From Odontesthes bonariensis (taxonomy: Eukaryota; Chordata; Actinopteri; Atheriniformes; Atherinopsidae), in assembly GCF_027942865.1 (NCBI RefSeq), contig NC_134526.1, positions 20,503,784-20,567,783 on the forward strand: 64,000 nucleotides of DNA, given 5' to 3'. The position numbers were made by a program, and so were the translations under genes. Of this stretch, positions 11,401 to 23,400 are shown piece after piece. Numbering within the stretch: the stretch's first letter is position 1; each line of letters begins with the position of its first letter. The notes under the pieces were generated by a model. The model had not been told where the DNA came from. It made no database searches and saw nothing but the letters and a program-made list of their open reading frames with translations.

Positions 11401-14400
11401 TTGCAGTCTGAATATAGTCCTGCTCCTGAACAAGAAAGCTTTCACAAAATATCCCGCATATTCTTTTTCAGCTTCAACAGTTTTCTTGAATGGTTTCAGG
11501 TTTTAATAAATCCCACATGTACTGCAGTATGTGCATCACATAAGGACACAGTAGAACTTTATATAAGATTTATTTGCACTATTGTACACTATGTGGTAAT
11601 GAGACAGGAACACTTTGACACATTGTCGTATCCAGTCTGCCCGTCACCGTCCTGTTTGTGTTTGTGGGTGTATTCACTCACTTTTAACTGTGAAATGCAC
11701 ACACTGCAGCTGAAAGATTGCTTGCCAATGTGACGGGAAGGACGTGCCTAGAGGTATCTGACTTGTCTCAGACAGATTTCACATACACACTCACATACCG
11801 GATCCCTCCTGCTGCCTCACACACACACACACCTGCCCCACGAACGTAGACGTACCGACACCGGTGGAGAGGAATGTTCGGAAAGAAGTTGTTTTGGGAT
11901 CGCTTTGTTGAAAAGATGAAGATGAAAAATCAGCATTTATTCGTCCTTTAAGATATAAAAAGATGTCTTTTAAAAACACAAGAGCCCAGGTATTGCGTAA
12001 CAAAAAGGAATTCCAGCATAATTAAAGACGGTATTTCTGGTTTTAAGTTAAATATCTGAGGATAAACACTAATTGTCTATTAATTGTTGTTGCAAGCTTT
12101 TAATTCCTTATCTAGCACCATCATCACCACTTCGAAATTAAAATCCAACAAATACTTTAGTTTACGATGCTTTCAATACAAAGCTTCTTGATGCACCTGA
12201 ATGCATCAGTGATGACTTCTTAACATTGCTTTAATGTACTCTTTCCAGGAACTGGGAATTTCTAGAATGATCATATACTTAGAGGCTTCTAAAAGGGTTT
12301 AGCCTAATCTTGTTGTGGCTGCAGCTTCTAAAAACTTCTATTTCTACACTATGCTGAATCAGTGTAAGCTTTTCCCTGGGTCTGACAATCACAACGCTCA
12401 TCTTTTCTGGTTACAGCTTTCCAAAGCTCAGACCACAAGACTTTGTGAGCCAACACTTGGTCCTTTATTGCCTAGGCAGTCAAGCCATTCAGAGAGCTTG
12501 CACCTTCTCAACCGAAGCTCATACTTCATCTTGGATCAGTAACCCTCTAATCTCACACATTGACCTCTCACAGTGATGCTGCAGCTATTCAGGCCAGCTT
12601 TGTCAAGACAATGGCCCCACCAGGACACCAGGACCATGTGATTTGCCTCCAAAACTGCACCACCCACAGTCTGAGCTTCCCTCCACTTCCATCCCATTTT
12701 GATCTCGACAACTACTTGAGGGTTTGGGGTCATGGTTTCTCTTAGTCTTGCGGCATCTGTTTAGAGTGGGTTTCCACAAGTTCTTCATTGGGAGCTTCAG
12801 CAAGTTATTCTTCCCCCTCATCTGGTGATGCTGCACAGACTTTGAGCTAGTCCCAGCTTCCACAGAAAGCTACAATTCTGCTTATCGCGCTGTAGCACTT
12901 GACTGTATTGGTTACAGTCTCATTGATAAGCCATGGAATGACGCTATGTTTGAATATCTAGATCTTATACCCGTATGGTAGGCTTGATTTGTCAGCCAGG
13001 ACTCCAGCTCTTGGATGGATAGATACAGTGTGACCTTATCCCAATCTCTCCTTGGCCCTACCAATCTGCCCTACTTCTCCATTTGGCAGATGTAAGGTGG
13101 GCCTTTTCATTGGCGATCAATGAATAGGGGTCATCTAACCCTTCAACAGGGGCATTGGGGGCTATTTGGGTGGCTAGATGACCACCACTCCATGAAAAGA
13201 GCCACCTTACCCCTACCAAATGGCGGTATAGGGCCAAGGGGAGGGGCCCGAGAATGGACTTGTCTCAAGCTACAGTTAAAAGCCCTTCCTAGGGCCTTCA
13301 CTGGTTTCTTCGTGGTGGATGACATCTGAGCAGCAAAAAGTGCAAAGCAGCAGTTGTCGATCAGCTTACCCTTTTTAGCAGCATGAAAGGTTTGGGACCT
13401 ACACAACTAATAAAATTCCCATCAGACTCAGCTTCAGTTTGTGATAAGAGCTAATTAGCAAACGCCATCATACTGACACGCAACCTATCAATTAACACAC
13501 CTAATTCATCAGTTTGATTCTGTTCATGGAGATAAGTGACCTGAAGATACCCAGTGAGTTATTTAAAGCAAATGAGTTATGAAGTATAAAACGTGATGGG
13601 TTTGCCTTAGCTACCTGAAAGTTTGACTGAACTGCAGTTTCTCCTTTATTCCATTATCCATTATTCTGTTCGAATCACTGAAAAAAAGAACACGATATTG
13701 CAAGAGAACTTCTGCTGCCCAAAAGGCCACAGCTCTTTGTATCCAAGCAATAAAGATTCGCGCTTTAGAACTTTTCAAGGGAGCCCGGGGATTTATGAAG
13801 GGGATGACTTTCAGCTCAGCACACCTGAGTGCAAAACCTGATCCCACAGCTCTGCCACTGTCCAAAGCTGGTTTCCACTGTATTCTGGAAGTATGTGGAC
13901 CTTTTGTGTCTGAAAGGCACATTGTGCTGGAATAAAAGTAGCAAACAATGGTGACTCTGTGTGGAAGTGGAGTTTGGCACATGCCTGCGTGTTTTTGCAC
14001 TCTCACTACAGTCTTCCTGGTGGGTTCACGCATCTGTCTCTGAGATATTTTTGAACCTCCGTGTCCCATCACCACAAGCCGAGTGCAATAGAGACCGGCA
14101 GTGATAACTGCATCACATGCAGGTCTCAGAAGGAGAGAAGGACGCTATGAACTGTCAAGAGGACAATTACCAGACTGACAAATGTGAATGAAAACCAGGA
14201 TGATTCGATGGTATGATATGATGAGAAAAAATCCAGAAATTGAATTATTCATTGGGTGTGATCACATTTTTATATACCTGCTAAATACCAAAGTCAGCAA
14301 AATCCACAGCTATGGTTTTGTCGTAGAAACTGATACTGATGTGTCTGCCCTCTATGTCCCTCATTGAAATGATTTTTTCGTCCTTACTGACTCATTTCAT

Positions 14401-17400
14401 ACGGTTTCTGTTGAATCTGTCTTTTCGCATGGTCAAGGGCATCTGCTTCAGAGGGCGAAGCTTCTCTCTGCATGCACTTTAAAAGCAGTAATTCCTTTTA
14501 GTGGCAGTACTGTTTGTGAATTTGTATCATAACATTTAACTTTATTGTTCTCTTTTTATTTCATATACTTTTCATATATATATATATTTACATATATAAA
14601 AGTAATTCTATAGTGTCAAGCTGAAAACAAGGTGAGCCAGATAGTATCTCTCCTGGAAAAAACGCCCTGCAAGAGGCTGGCTCCCAAACCCCAGGGGCAG
14701 ACTGTGCATTATACAGTGGTAATTGGGGGAGTCACCGTTTTCTCCAGGGTGAGACGGAACGTCAGTAAACAGGAGAGGTTAAAAACTTTTCTATTTGCTG
14801 CCACCTTTATATCAAAACAACTGTTAATTCCTCATACCGTAACTTTTATTTCCTGCATTTTATTTGGCTTATTCCATTTTTAGCTTTTTCTGTTTTTATT
14901 TAATTTCTTCTACTCTCTTTGAGGATTGTTTGAATGTACTTTTAAGGATTCCTCTGCGTCCTGCTGTAATGCTTTTAATGTTTTATGTAAAGCACTTTGA
15001 ATTGTCTTGTACACGAAATACACAAATAAAACCGGCCTTGCCAAGCCTTACCAAACCATAAGACTCATACCAAACATTAGCTACGGTTGTCACCAACAAA
15101 GTGTTTTTTTCTCCTTTGCAAAACTCACAACTGTACAATAAGAGACTAAAATACCTTTAACAAGAGACACAACAGGCACACATTACGAAGAGGCAGCCAG
15201 ATATCAGTCAGCCCTAAGGCTGACACTGTGACTGACAAACATTAAATGCACAAACCACCCAACTGTGTACATTTGTCAACCGTTTTCTTGATTTTAATTC
15301 AGCCAAATATGAAAATTAAATCAACCTTACACATTTTGGATCTCATGCCCGTCCCAAAGCCAATGGATAAGGTTCTTTCTGTCAGGTTGAAGCCTAAGCC
15401 AGAGTAACCACCGTTGTTTCCAACCATTCAAAGGTGAGAAAAGACTCAGTCTCACACCAGAATGTGTAAAGCTGTGTTGGTCCACAGCACAAAAAATGAA
15501 GCCGTTTCACAACACAGACTAAAGATTTGTTAAACAGCTACACCGGAGTGCAAATTTCTTTGCAAATTGGAACACGTCTCTGTTTTGCCTTACGTGACTT
15601 TGTCAAAATATGACATTGCACAACTGTTAGGTGTTCCAAAGATGCTTACTAGGAGGTAGTAAGGGGTGGATGCTCATCAAATTCAGGTCCCATCAGACCT
15701 GATACGGTCAAATAACTTTTCACATTTCCACTTTGCTTTCAATCGGAGTTGGTTAGGGTTGGGCAATAAAAGTATTGTCAGCGTTAAGGATTGAGAAACC
15801 CTGGTAGTCTTGAATATAAATATGTGGTAAAATAAATAGATATTAATGTCATAATAAAACATGGTTACAGAGTTGCAAAGAAAAACGTAGCCATCTCACA
15901 ACTTTACCATCTGCCCTCATTGTGTCACTACTATGATTTTGACATACGACAAACTGGGCTGATGCTTAACACTCCTTTGCTAAACTGAAACTTGAGGCGA
16001 AAGCTAGAATATAAGTAACGTTAGCAGATGCATGGTTATCTGTTCCTGAAACTCTGAGGGTATCTGGGTGGCTTACCTGCTTACAGTAATGTACAGCACC
16101 GCCATTCGTGAGGTAAAAGCCACAAGAGTGAGTCAGGCAGAGAAGACGTCCAGCTGTCAATGTAAAAGAACCGATATGGTGTTTTAAAGGGTATTACAGC
16201 ACTTTTTCACCAAAGACAATTGCAGATGTACAGTTACAACTTAAATGTAATGTAATATGTGTAATTGTAACCCCTGACACTGTTCAGAGAGCTCTACCCC
16301 TGATTGGTCTGTCTGCAGTGTTTTCTCATTGGGATGGCAATAATTGGTAAGATCCCAAATGAGGAGCATCTGTAAGCCCTCTCTTTTTGAAGAACGTCAC
16401 ATTAAAATCAAGCGCTGTCATTGTAAATACTCTCGCAGCCGGCGAATCTACTGCTTCTTACTTTTTTTCACGTCGCATTTCTGTGCCACATAGACCTGAG
16501 GGGATAAGGCTGTTCCGGCACGCTCTTTGAAATATTCCTGTCATCATCTTCATCCTTGCCTTCGCTCACACCAGCCTCTCCCTGTCTGTCTCAGGTATGA
16601 TGTATACAGAGGTCCGAAGGCCTTGCAGAACCATGATCCTGGTGAACCCCCAGAGCGGGCGAGGACAGGCTCTCCAGCTATTCACCGGCCACATACAGGG
16701 CTTGCTCACAGAGGCCTCCGTTCCCTACGAACTTGTCATCACAGGTCAGTCACCAACGCATTTTCCACATGCATTTAGCTGGCTCTCTTCCCTATGTCAT
16801 CTTAATATGTAACAGGGATTAAACCTTTGGCCAAATCATGGAAAGATCAATCTGAGAACTAGGTCATCCTGTCAGTTACACACGCACGTTGGAATGATTA
16901 CAACTTTTAATCTCTGCAGGAATTATGCATTGTTTTTATGATAACAAATTCACAGGCCACATGTTCATAGCAAACATGAGCATGTGCGCATACATCTGCA
17001 GGAGCCCAAGCACGTGTACTCTGACAGGCATTAAATTCTCATTTCAGTCATGCCAGCTGCTCGACATTCTCTATGAGTTGCTAATGCTGTTTGGCGACCT
17101 TTAACAATATTGCATTCGTTATCGTCATCAAATGCTCTATTCTCCATTTGACCTCTTTCTGATCACAGTAGAGTTGCCACACTGAACTTTAATGAAAGTT
17201 GCACTCTGGATCATTTCGCCTGATATTTCCTAATGTTCTCCCTCCTCGCGCTCCTTCAGCCAAACTCTGTTTGACAGGACCAAGAATTTGTCAGGTAAGA
17301 TTAAAGCTGTCTCTTCTAGCATCAGCTCGGCAGTATGCAGCTGAATCTCTGCTTCAGCTCAAAGTGAGACGGATTATGACAGCCAAGGCAGAGCAGTGGG

Positions 17401-20400
17401 GCAGAAACTGTGCTTGGGTGCTTTTTTTTTTTTCTGTTTGAGAGAGCATGCTGGTGTGCATGCAGGGTCTTTGTGCACACTCTTGGGACTTAAAGGAAGG
17501 TCAGCAGCTGGAAAGCGATGACAAAACACACAGTAATTACCGACAAACCTACAAAGAGGAATGGAGCGGGACCTAAAAGATGGTTGTGGGTCAATTAGGA
17601 CCGTGGGTGGTCAGATACAGTAGCCAGTAAGATGAAACTATGAGCCAGTTTGTTCGGCATTCACCTCCTTGATGAGTGTATCACACTGCTTTTGCCTGAG
17701 GAAGGACAAGGAAGCGGCTCTTGTGTCAGCATGTACCTTTTACATACTGTATGAAGCATAGAGTGTACCAATTTTCATCTTTACCTGGGTTAACCTCAGG
17801 TAAAAGCAGCAGAGGCTGACGGGAATTGAAAGAACTGGAATGTCCCCATGATTTTGTCCGCACAGTAAATATTCTTAAAATCCTGAAATAGATATTATTG
17901 TCACCTCAACAGCACATAGAGGATTCAGCGGGTGTATGTGACAGTGGTTTCACGACAATCGCAATTTTAAAAAAGTTGCTAAGGTGTGTAAAATGTCAAT
18001 AAAATCAGAAAATATCATTCAAGACATTTTACTGTGAAAAATATTAGATAATCTTGAATTTGATTACAGCAGTAATCTCTAAATAGTTGGGATGGGACAA
18101 CAAAAGACCGGTGGGAGATAGTAGTAAGTGCTACTAAAAACAACCAGCTGGAGGAACGTGTTGCAACCAATTAGCTCAATTATCTCAGGTCAGTACCTAA
18201 AGGATGTCAGGTTTGGGTGTGGAAGAGAGGACACGGATGCGGACTTACAAAAACAAGGAAGATTTATTAACGAAAAACAAAGTGACAAAGGAGGCAGAAT
18301 CCCTCAGAAGACAGAGAGAGATTCAGCAATGTGCATAAAACTGCGTCTACAAATTGCGAAGCAATTCAAAAAGATGAACATTCCTCAGCTTAAAAAAGTA
18401 AAGACAATTAATAGATATCAATATAGGATGCCAGTGCTATTCGTGCTCTCAAAACAGGCACGATTCTGTCGTGGAAATGCCTGCATGGGCTGCAGAGCAC
18501 CTCCAGGAAATCCGGGCCGTCCACAAATGCAGGTTAAAGCTCTATCATGCAGACAAGAAGCCATGTGTGATCATGATCCAGCCGCTGCCTTCTCCAGACC
18601 AGAATGAATTTGAAATAGACTGAGATAAAGTACTTTTCAGGGAAGGCCTTGCATATTTCAGCATGACTATTCTGATCCACACACTACGTGTATTACACCA
18701 GCATGGCTTCGTAGTTGAAGAGTTCAGGTGCTGGACTGATCTGCCTGCAGATTTCATCATAAAACACAAAATACAACAAAAAGAAGATCCAAGACGGTTG
18801 AGCTGTTAGACTCCTATCAGACAAGAATTCCTCTCCCAAAGGTCCACCAACTGGCCTCAGTTCTGAGACTTTAACAGACTGTTGGTGAAAACAGGTGATG
18901 CTACACAATGGAGCTGTGTAACCAGAAGCTGCCCACGCCTTCAGCTTCAGTGTGATGTTCACATGTGTGTTTCCCAACGACCCCGTCATTGAGGAAGTGT
19001 CATGAAAGCAAAGCACCGGTCTCAGGCCTGGAGTACTCAAAGTCCTGAGTCAGCTGTGCAGCGCAGTTACTCACTCTGCCTGGGTCTGTCAGCGCAGCAC
19101 TGCATCACCGCTTCCAGCCCGTCCAGCATACAACAAACAATCAGCAGCAAAACAGGGAGCACCCAGGAGAGCACAGTTGGAGGCAGGTAGAGGTCGAGCA
19201 AAGTGAAATTAGAGGGTTGATCAATACTTGAGGAAAAATATTTCCATCACAGTAGCGGCACATCACTGCTTCTTAACTTTATGTCTGCCATCCTCCTTTT
19301 CTCTTTAAAGCTGCTTTCTAAATGCACAGCTACGCTGGGGAGTCTCGGCTGGCAGGACTGTAGACTTTAATGCTGGCGGGATGAGCCCACAGAGACCCCC
19401 AGCAGAGGGACCCACTCAAGGACGCTGCCAATAAAACTAGGCTTAGCAAATAGTTCACTGCTCTGCCAGCAAAATAACCAACACTCGCACACGCCTGTCA
19501 CAGATGTTTGCAGGCCGGCTAAGCTCCCTTGGAGCTGTTGAGTAGCCACTGTATGAGCTAATGCGATGTGTCTGAAGGGATAAGGGGAAATTGAATTTCT
19601 TTTCTGCCTAAGCTTCCTGATCCCACCCCAGAGGCTGGTGATGGATGAAGGGAGCGTGACTCTATCTCGGCCGTTGCAATGTTTTCTGCCACATTTTCTC
19701 TTTTGAATTAGTGTTTTTTCTCTTGTGTCCTTTGTGTTATTCAGAGCGCCCGAACCACGCACGGGAGCTGGTGAGGAAGGCTGACCTGTCACAGTGGGAT
19801 GCCCTGGTTATTATGTCTGGTGACGGGCTGCTGTTTGAGGTGACCAGCCTATTCAAGCCTTGTAATGACACAGTTGTTAATCAATCATAGACTGAAATCC
19901 CATCAAGCTCTGTACCCTCTTGTCTATTCCCAGCACCTCTTAGAATAGGTATATGAAATATTAATTTGGTTTCACACTGGACCAAAGAGCTCAGGTGCTG
20001 ACTCTTGCTCAAAAAATGTGTGGTCACAGACAAATTCTTTTTATGCTCTGTCCTGAGTCATGGTACCATTACGTCACCCTTGGACTACCATACTTGACAA
20101 CGAACTGTTTGGGACAGTTTGGGGAGGATTAACAGTTGTTAATCTGACACAGATTGTGTCATTACAAAAGGTGGCACAACTTTTATTGGAACTTTTTGTC
20201 CTACATAAACTATTCCAATGCTTCTGTTTCTGTATTTGTTCATTCAGGTGATAAATGGTCTGATGGATCGAGAAGACTGGCAGGATGCTATCCAGACCCC
20301 TCTGGGTATCCTACCAGGTGGCTCTGGTAATGCCCTGGCTGCGTCTGTCCACCACTACTCACAGTGAGTCGGCCTATTAATGAGCCATTTAAATGCATGG

Positions 20401-23400
20401 TCTAACGGTGCAAAAGCCGAACCTGCTTCAGCCTAAAAGACAATTTATCTCCTTCCTATGTAATTATGCTAAAGGCTGACTGGGCACATCGTTCCTCAAG
20501 AGAGAGAGGAGGGACTGTAGCTGCTTTGCTGTGCGGCAAGAGGTCCTTTCAGGTTATTTAAACTCTCAAATGAATGATGTAATAGTTTTAGAAAAAAAGA
20601 GTTATGACAGATTACGGTCCAGGGTGCAGCTGCGGGACCTGTTGGCCCAAAACATTGTCCAGGGTATCGTCTCCATCTGCTGGTTGGTTGTTGGCACAGC
20701 ATCAGAGAAGCAACACTGGTGAGCCGAAAACATCATGACCACATCCGCTTTACAAGCTGTTGGGCCTTTGGATGACACCGAAACAGCTCAGACATGCAGA
20801 GCCATGAACTATAAGATCTAATGGACTGCATGGGCGACACTAAGACTTTTGCAGCAGATCCTCATTCATCAAGCAACCGTGCCAGTTTTTGCCTTCTTCT
20901 ACCACTGTCAGTGGGAACAGTAGCCACGACTGCTGATTGGGAGCACCGAGTCCATGCTCTAAGTGGTCTGCCTGAAATACAGTCATGTGAAAAAATAAGA
21001 AACTCTTTCGGTTCTGAGGTTTTACAAATCAGCAAATAATTGAATTTAAAGACGTTTTGACATATTTTATCAGGTCTAAAAATTAAGTAAATACAACCTC
21101 AAAAGAGGAAACACTACAAGAATAATCTCAGAGAAGCAGTCGTTGCTGTCCATCTATCTGGGAAGGGTTCGAAGGCAAATTTCCAAACAATTTAGAGTCA
21201 ATCGCTCTACAGTGAGATAGAAAATTGGTCAACATATTCATCCCAAGGTCGAGACTGGGCACAAGAAACAAACAAACAAAAGGAAGAAAAAATGAGAGCT
21301 ATATCTCAGACTCTATAGGCCTCAGTTAGCAAGTCGAATCCATGAAAGTACAATTACAAAAGGACTGAACAAGTGTGGCTTCTTTGCCTGAAGAAAGCCT
21401 CCCCTCTCTAAAAAGAATATGGCAGCATGACCTAGGTTTGCAAAGTTGCATTTAAAACATCCCCAAGATTTCTGGAACAATGTCCTTTTGAACAGATATG
21501 AGATGTTTGGTCATCATGAACAGGGTTTGGAAAAGACCAAAGACAGCACATCAGCACAAACAGCTCATACCAAATGTCAAGCATTTGTAGCCACAGGACA
21601 TGGGCACATTGCAGTCTTTGAGTCGACCATGAACCAAAGTATCCCAGAGCCAAATGTGAGGCCATCCGTCTGACAGCTAAAGCTTGGTTGAAGTCGAGTC
21701 TTACAACAGGACAATGATCCCAAACACAGCAGCAAATCTACAACAGAGCGGCTGGAAAAGAAAAGAATGAAGGTGTTGAAATCGTCCAGTCGAAGTGCAG
21801 ATGTAAACCTGATTGACATGCTGTGGCACGGCTTTAAGGTGTACATGCTTGAAAACTTTAATGATTTGAAACGACATGCAGAACAGTGGGTCAAAATACC
21901 AGTTATTCCTGCGAAACTTCTTAATCATGGGGTGTACTTACTTTTTTTACACACTGCCTCCAAATTTTGGCTTAGTTTTTGTTAAATGGATAATAATACG
22001 GTAGTTGTATTTACCTAGTTTTAAGACCTGGTAATGACCAGCTGATATTTGTTATATCCTAATGTATAAAACGTTCGAATGACAGAGAGTGCACTTTCTT
22101 TCTTCTTTTTTCTCGTGACTACCATGTGATGAAAGTCACTCTTCTCTTGCCCTTTCACTTGGCCACTTGCTGGTAAATATCTCCCAGAGCAGGACACGTG
22201 CCGTCGTCACAAGAATATCAGGATAATTTAAATCATGTGTCAGTGGTCATAATGTTTTGGCTCATCAGTGCTACTGCCACTTCATCATTAGTACCTCCGG
22301 TATGTTCTTCGACAAAGTGCTGTCTCATCACTTCATATTCAGTGCTGCTCAGAAAATGTCACCATTGTTAACACAACATTTCTACTGTCAATCATCAATG
22401 TTTGATTTATTGTCTTTACAGTCTTTATCGTATTTAAATATTAACTAAACTACATGAATGATGGCAACACCACTGCATTGTGTTTTTTATGGAGCCCGCC
22501 CAATGTCAGCTGAAGAAAAAAATAAATAGATAAAAATCTAGCCATACATAAATACGTGCCCTCGTTTTTGCATTAAGTGCCCACAGGCCCTGACGGGACT
22601 TGCAGTGCAGTGTGTTGAGGAGCACGGGAGCTAAATGCAGATGAGATTGAAGAGGCTGGCAAGAGTAAAATAAAATCACTTTTACTGAATAAACAAAAAA
22701 TGCTGCAACGGCAGGACATAAAGAAAAAAAAAAAGAAGCAAATAACACAACCATAACAAAATGAGGATCCAACAGAGAACAAATTAAACCAGTGAAAAGT
22801 CCCACAGAGGGAGCTAATGACAAACAAAAGGGCGCGTGTGGTGGTTGGCAAACTGAATCCAGGTGCGAAAACCCAAGAAAAGGACCAGGGAAGTTAACGC
22901 AATGAAACAGAGCGTGGAAACAAAAGCCAGTAAAACAGGAAACCAAGATGAGCCGCACAAAATCTAATGGAATCCCTTAAAATGACAAAACACTTCAATT
23001 CAGAAAAATAGATTAATGATCAAATGACCATGGCGGTTGTTTAGAATGGAAACGCCTCTTTTAACTTCTCCTCCTCGCTCCATTCTTCCAATTCAAGCAT
23101 TCTGAATAAGTCCGAACTCCCCATTAATTCCCTATTAAAGACATGGTAGGTAATCCTGTTCAGAAACACATTTTGTAATACTGGGTGAAATGGTCCGTCT
23201 ATCCTGAGAGAAATCTATACAAGATGTATTTAGAAAAAGGGACGAAAATAAGGGTAAGGCTATTTGCACCCCTGGTACAATTAGCACTGTATGCTGATTG
23301 TACCCTGGTGCAAATAGCAGTGAATGCTATTCGTACCCCGGTACATTCAGCAATGTGTTCTATTGATACCCCGTCTGGTGCAATTAGAAGTGTATGCTAT

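Larger units (their letters stand above)
8921..16594 (+). other. sphk1: sphk1 intron 1 (7.7 kb)
   Basis: Donor gtaagc and acceptor tctcag flank this intron. It contains an AT palindrome near 8983, poly-A near 9570, a C/T tract at 9858, an inverted repeat at 13048-13244 and a LINE 3' tail at 14640-15040. The longest open frame inside (11122-11733) resembles no family I know. The stretch 10260-11050 is repeat-poor, AT-rich and complex, as expected for regulatory DNA, but no specific element can be claimed. The stretch 12300-13040 looks like degenerate coding or repeat DNA of unknown origin. Confidence 0.7.

Noticed and set aside
11122..11733. Longest intronic open frame (203 codons) in sphk1 intron 1
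   Set aside because: It has no family motif, a Ser/Cys/Pro-rich random-looking composition and no splice context; it is expected by chance in 64 kb.
12300..13040. Degenerate coding-like DNA considered as a processed pseudogene
   Set aside because: No parent protein could be named, frames are broken everywhere and no poly-A tail or target duplication is visible.
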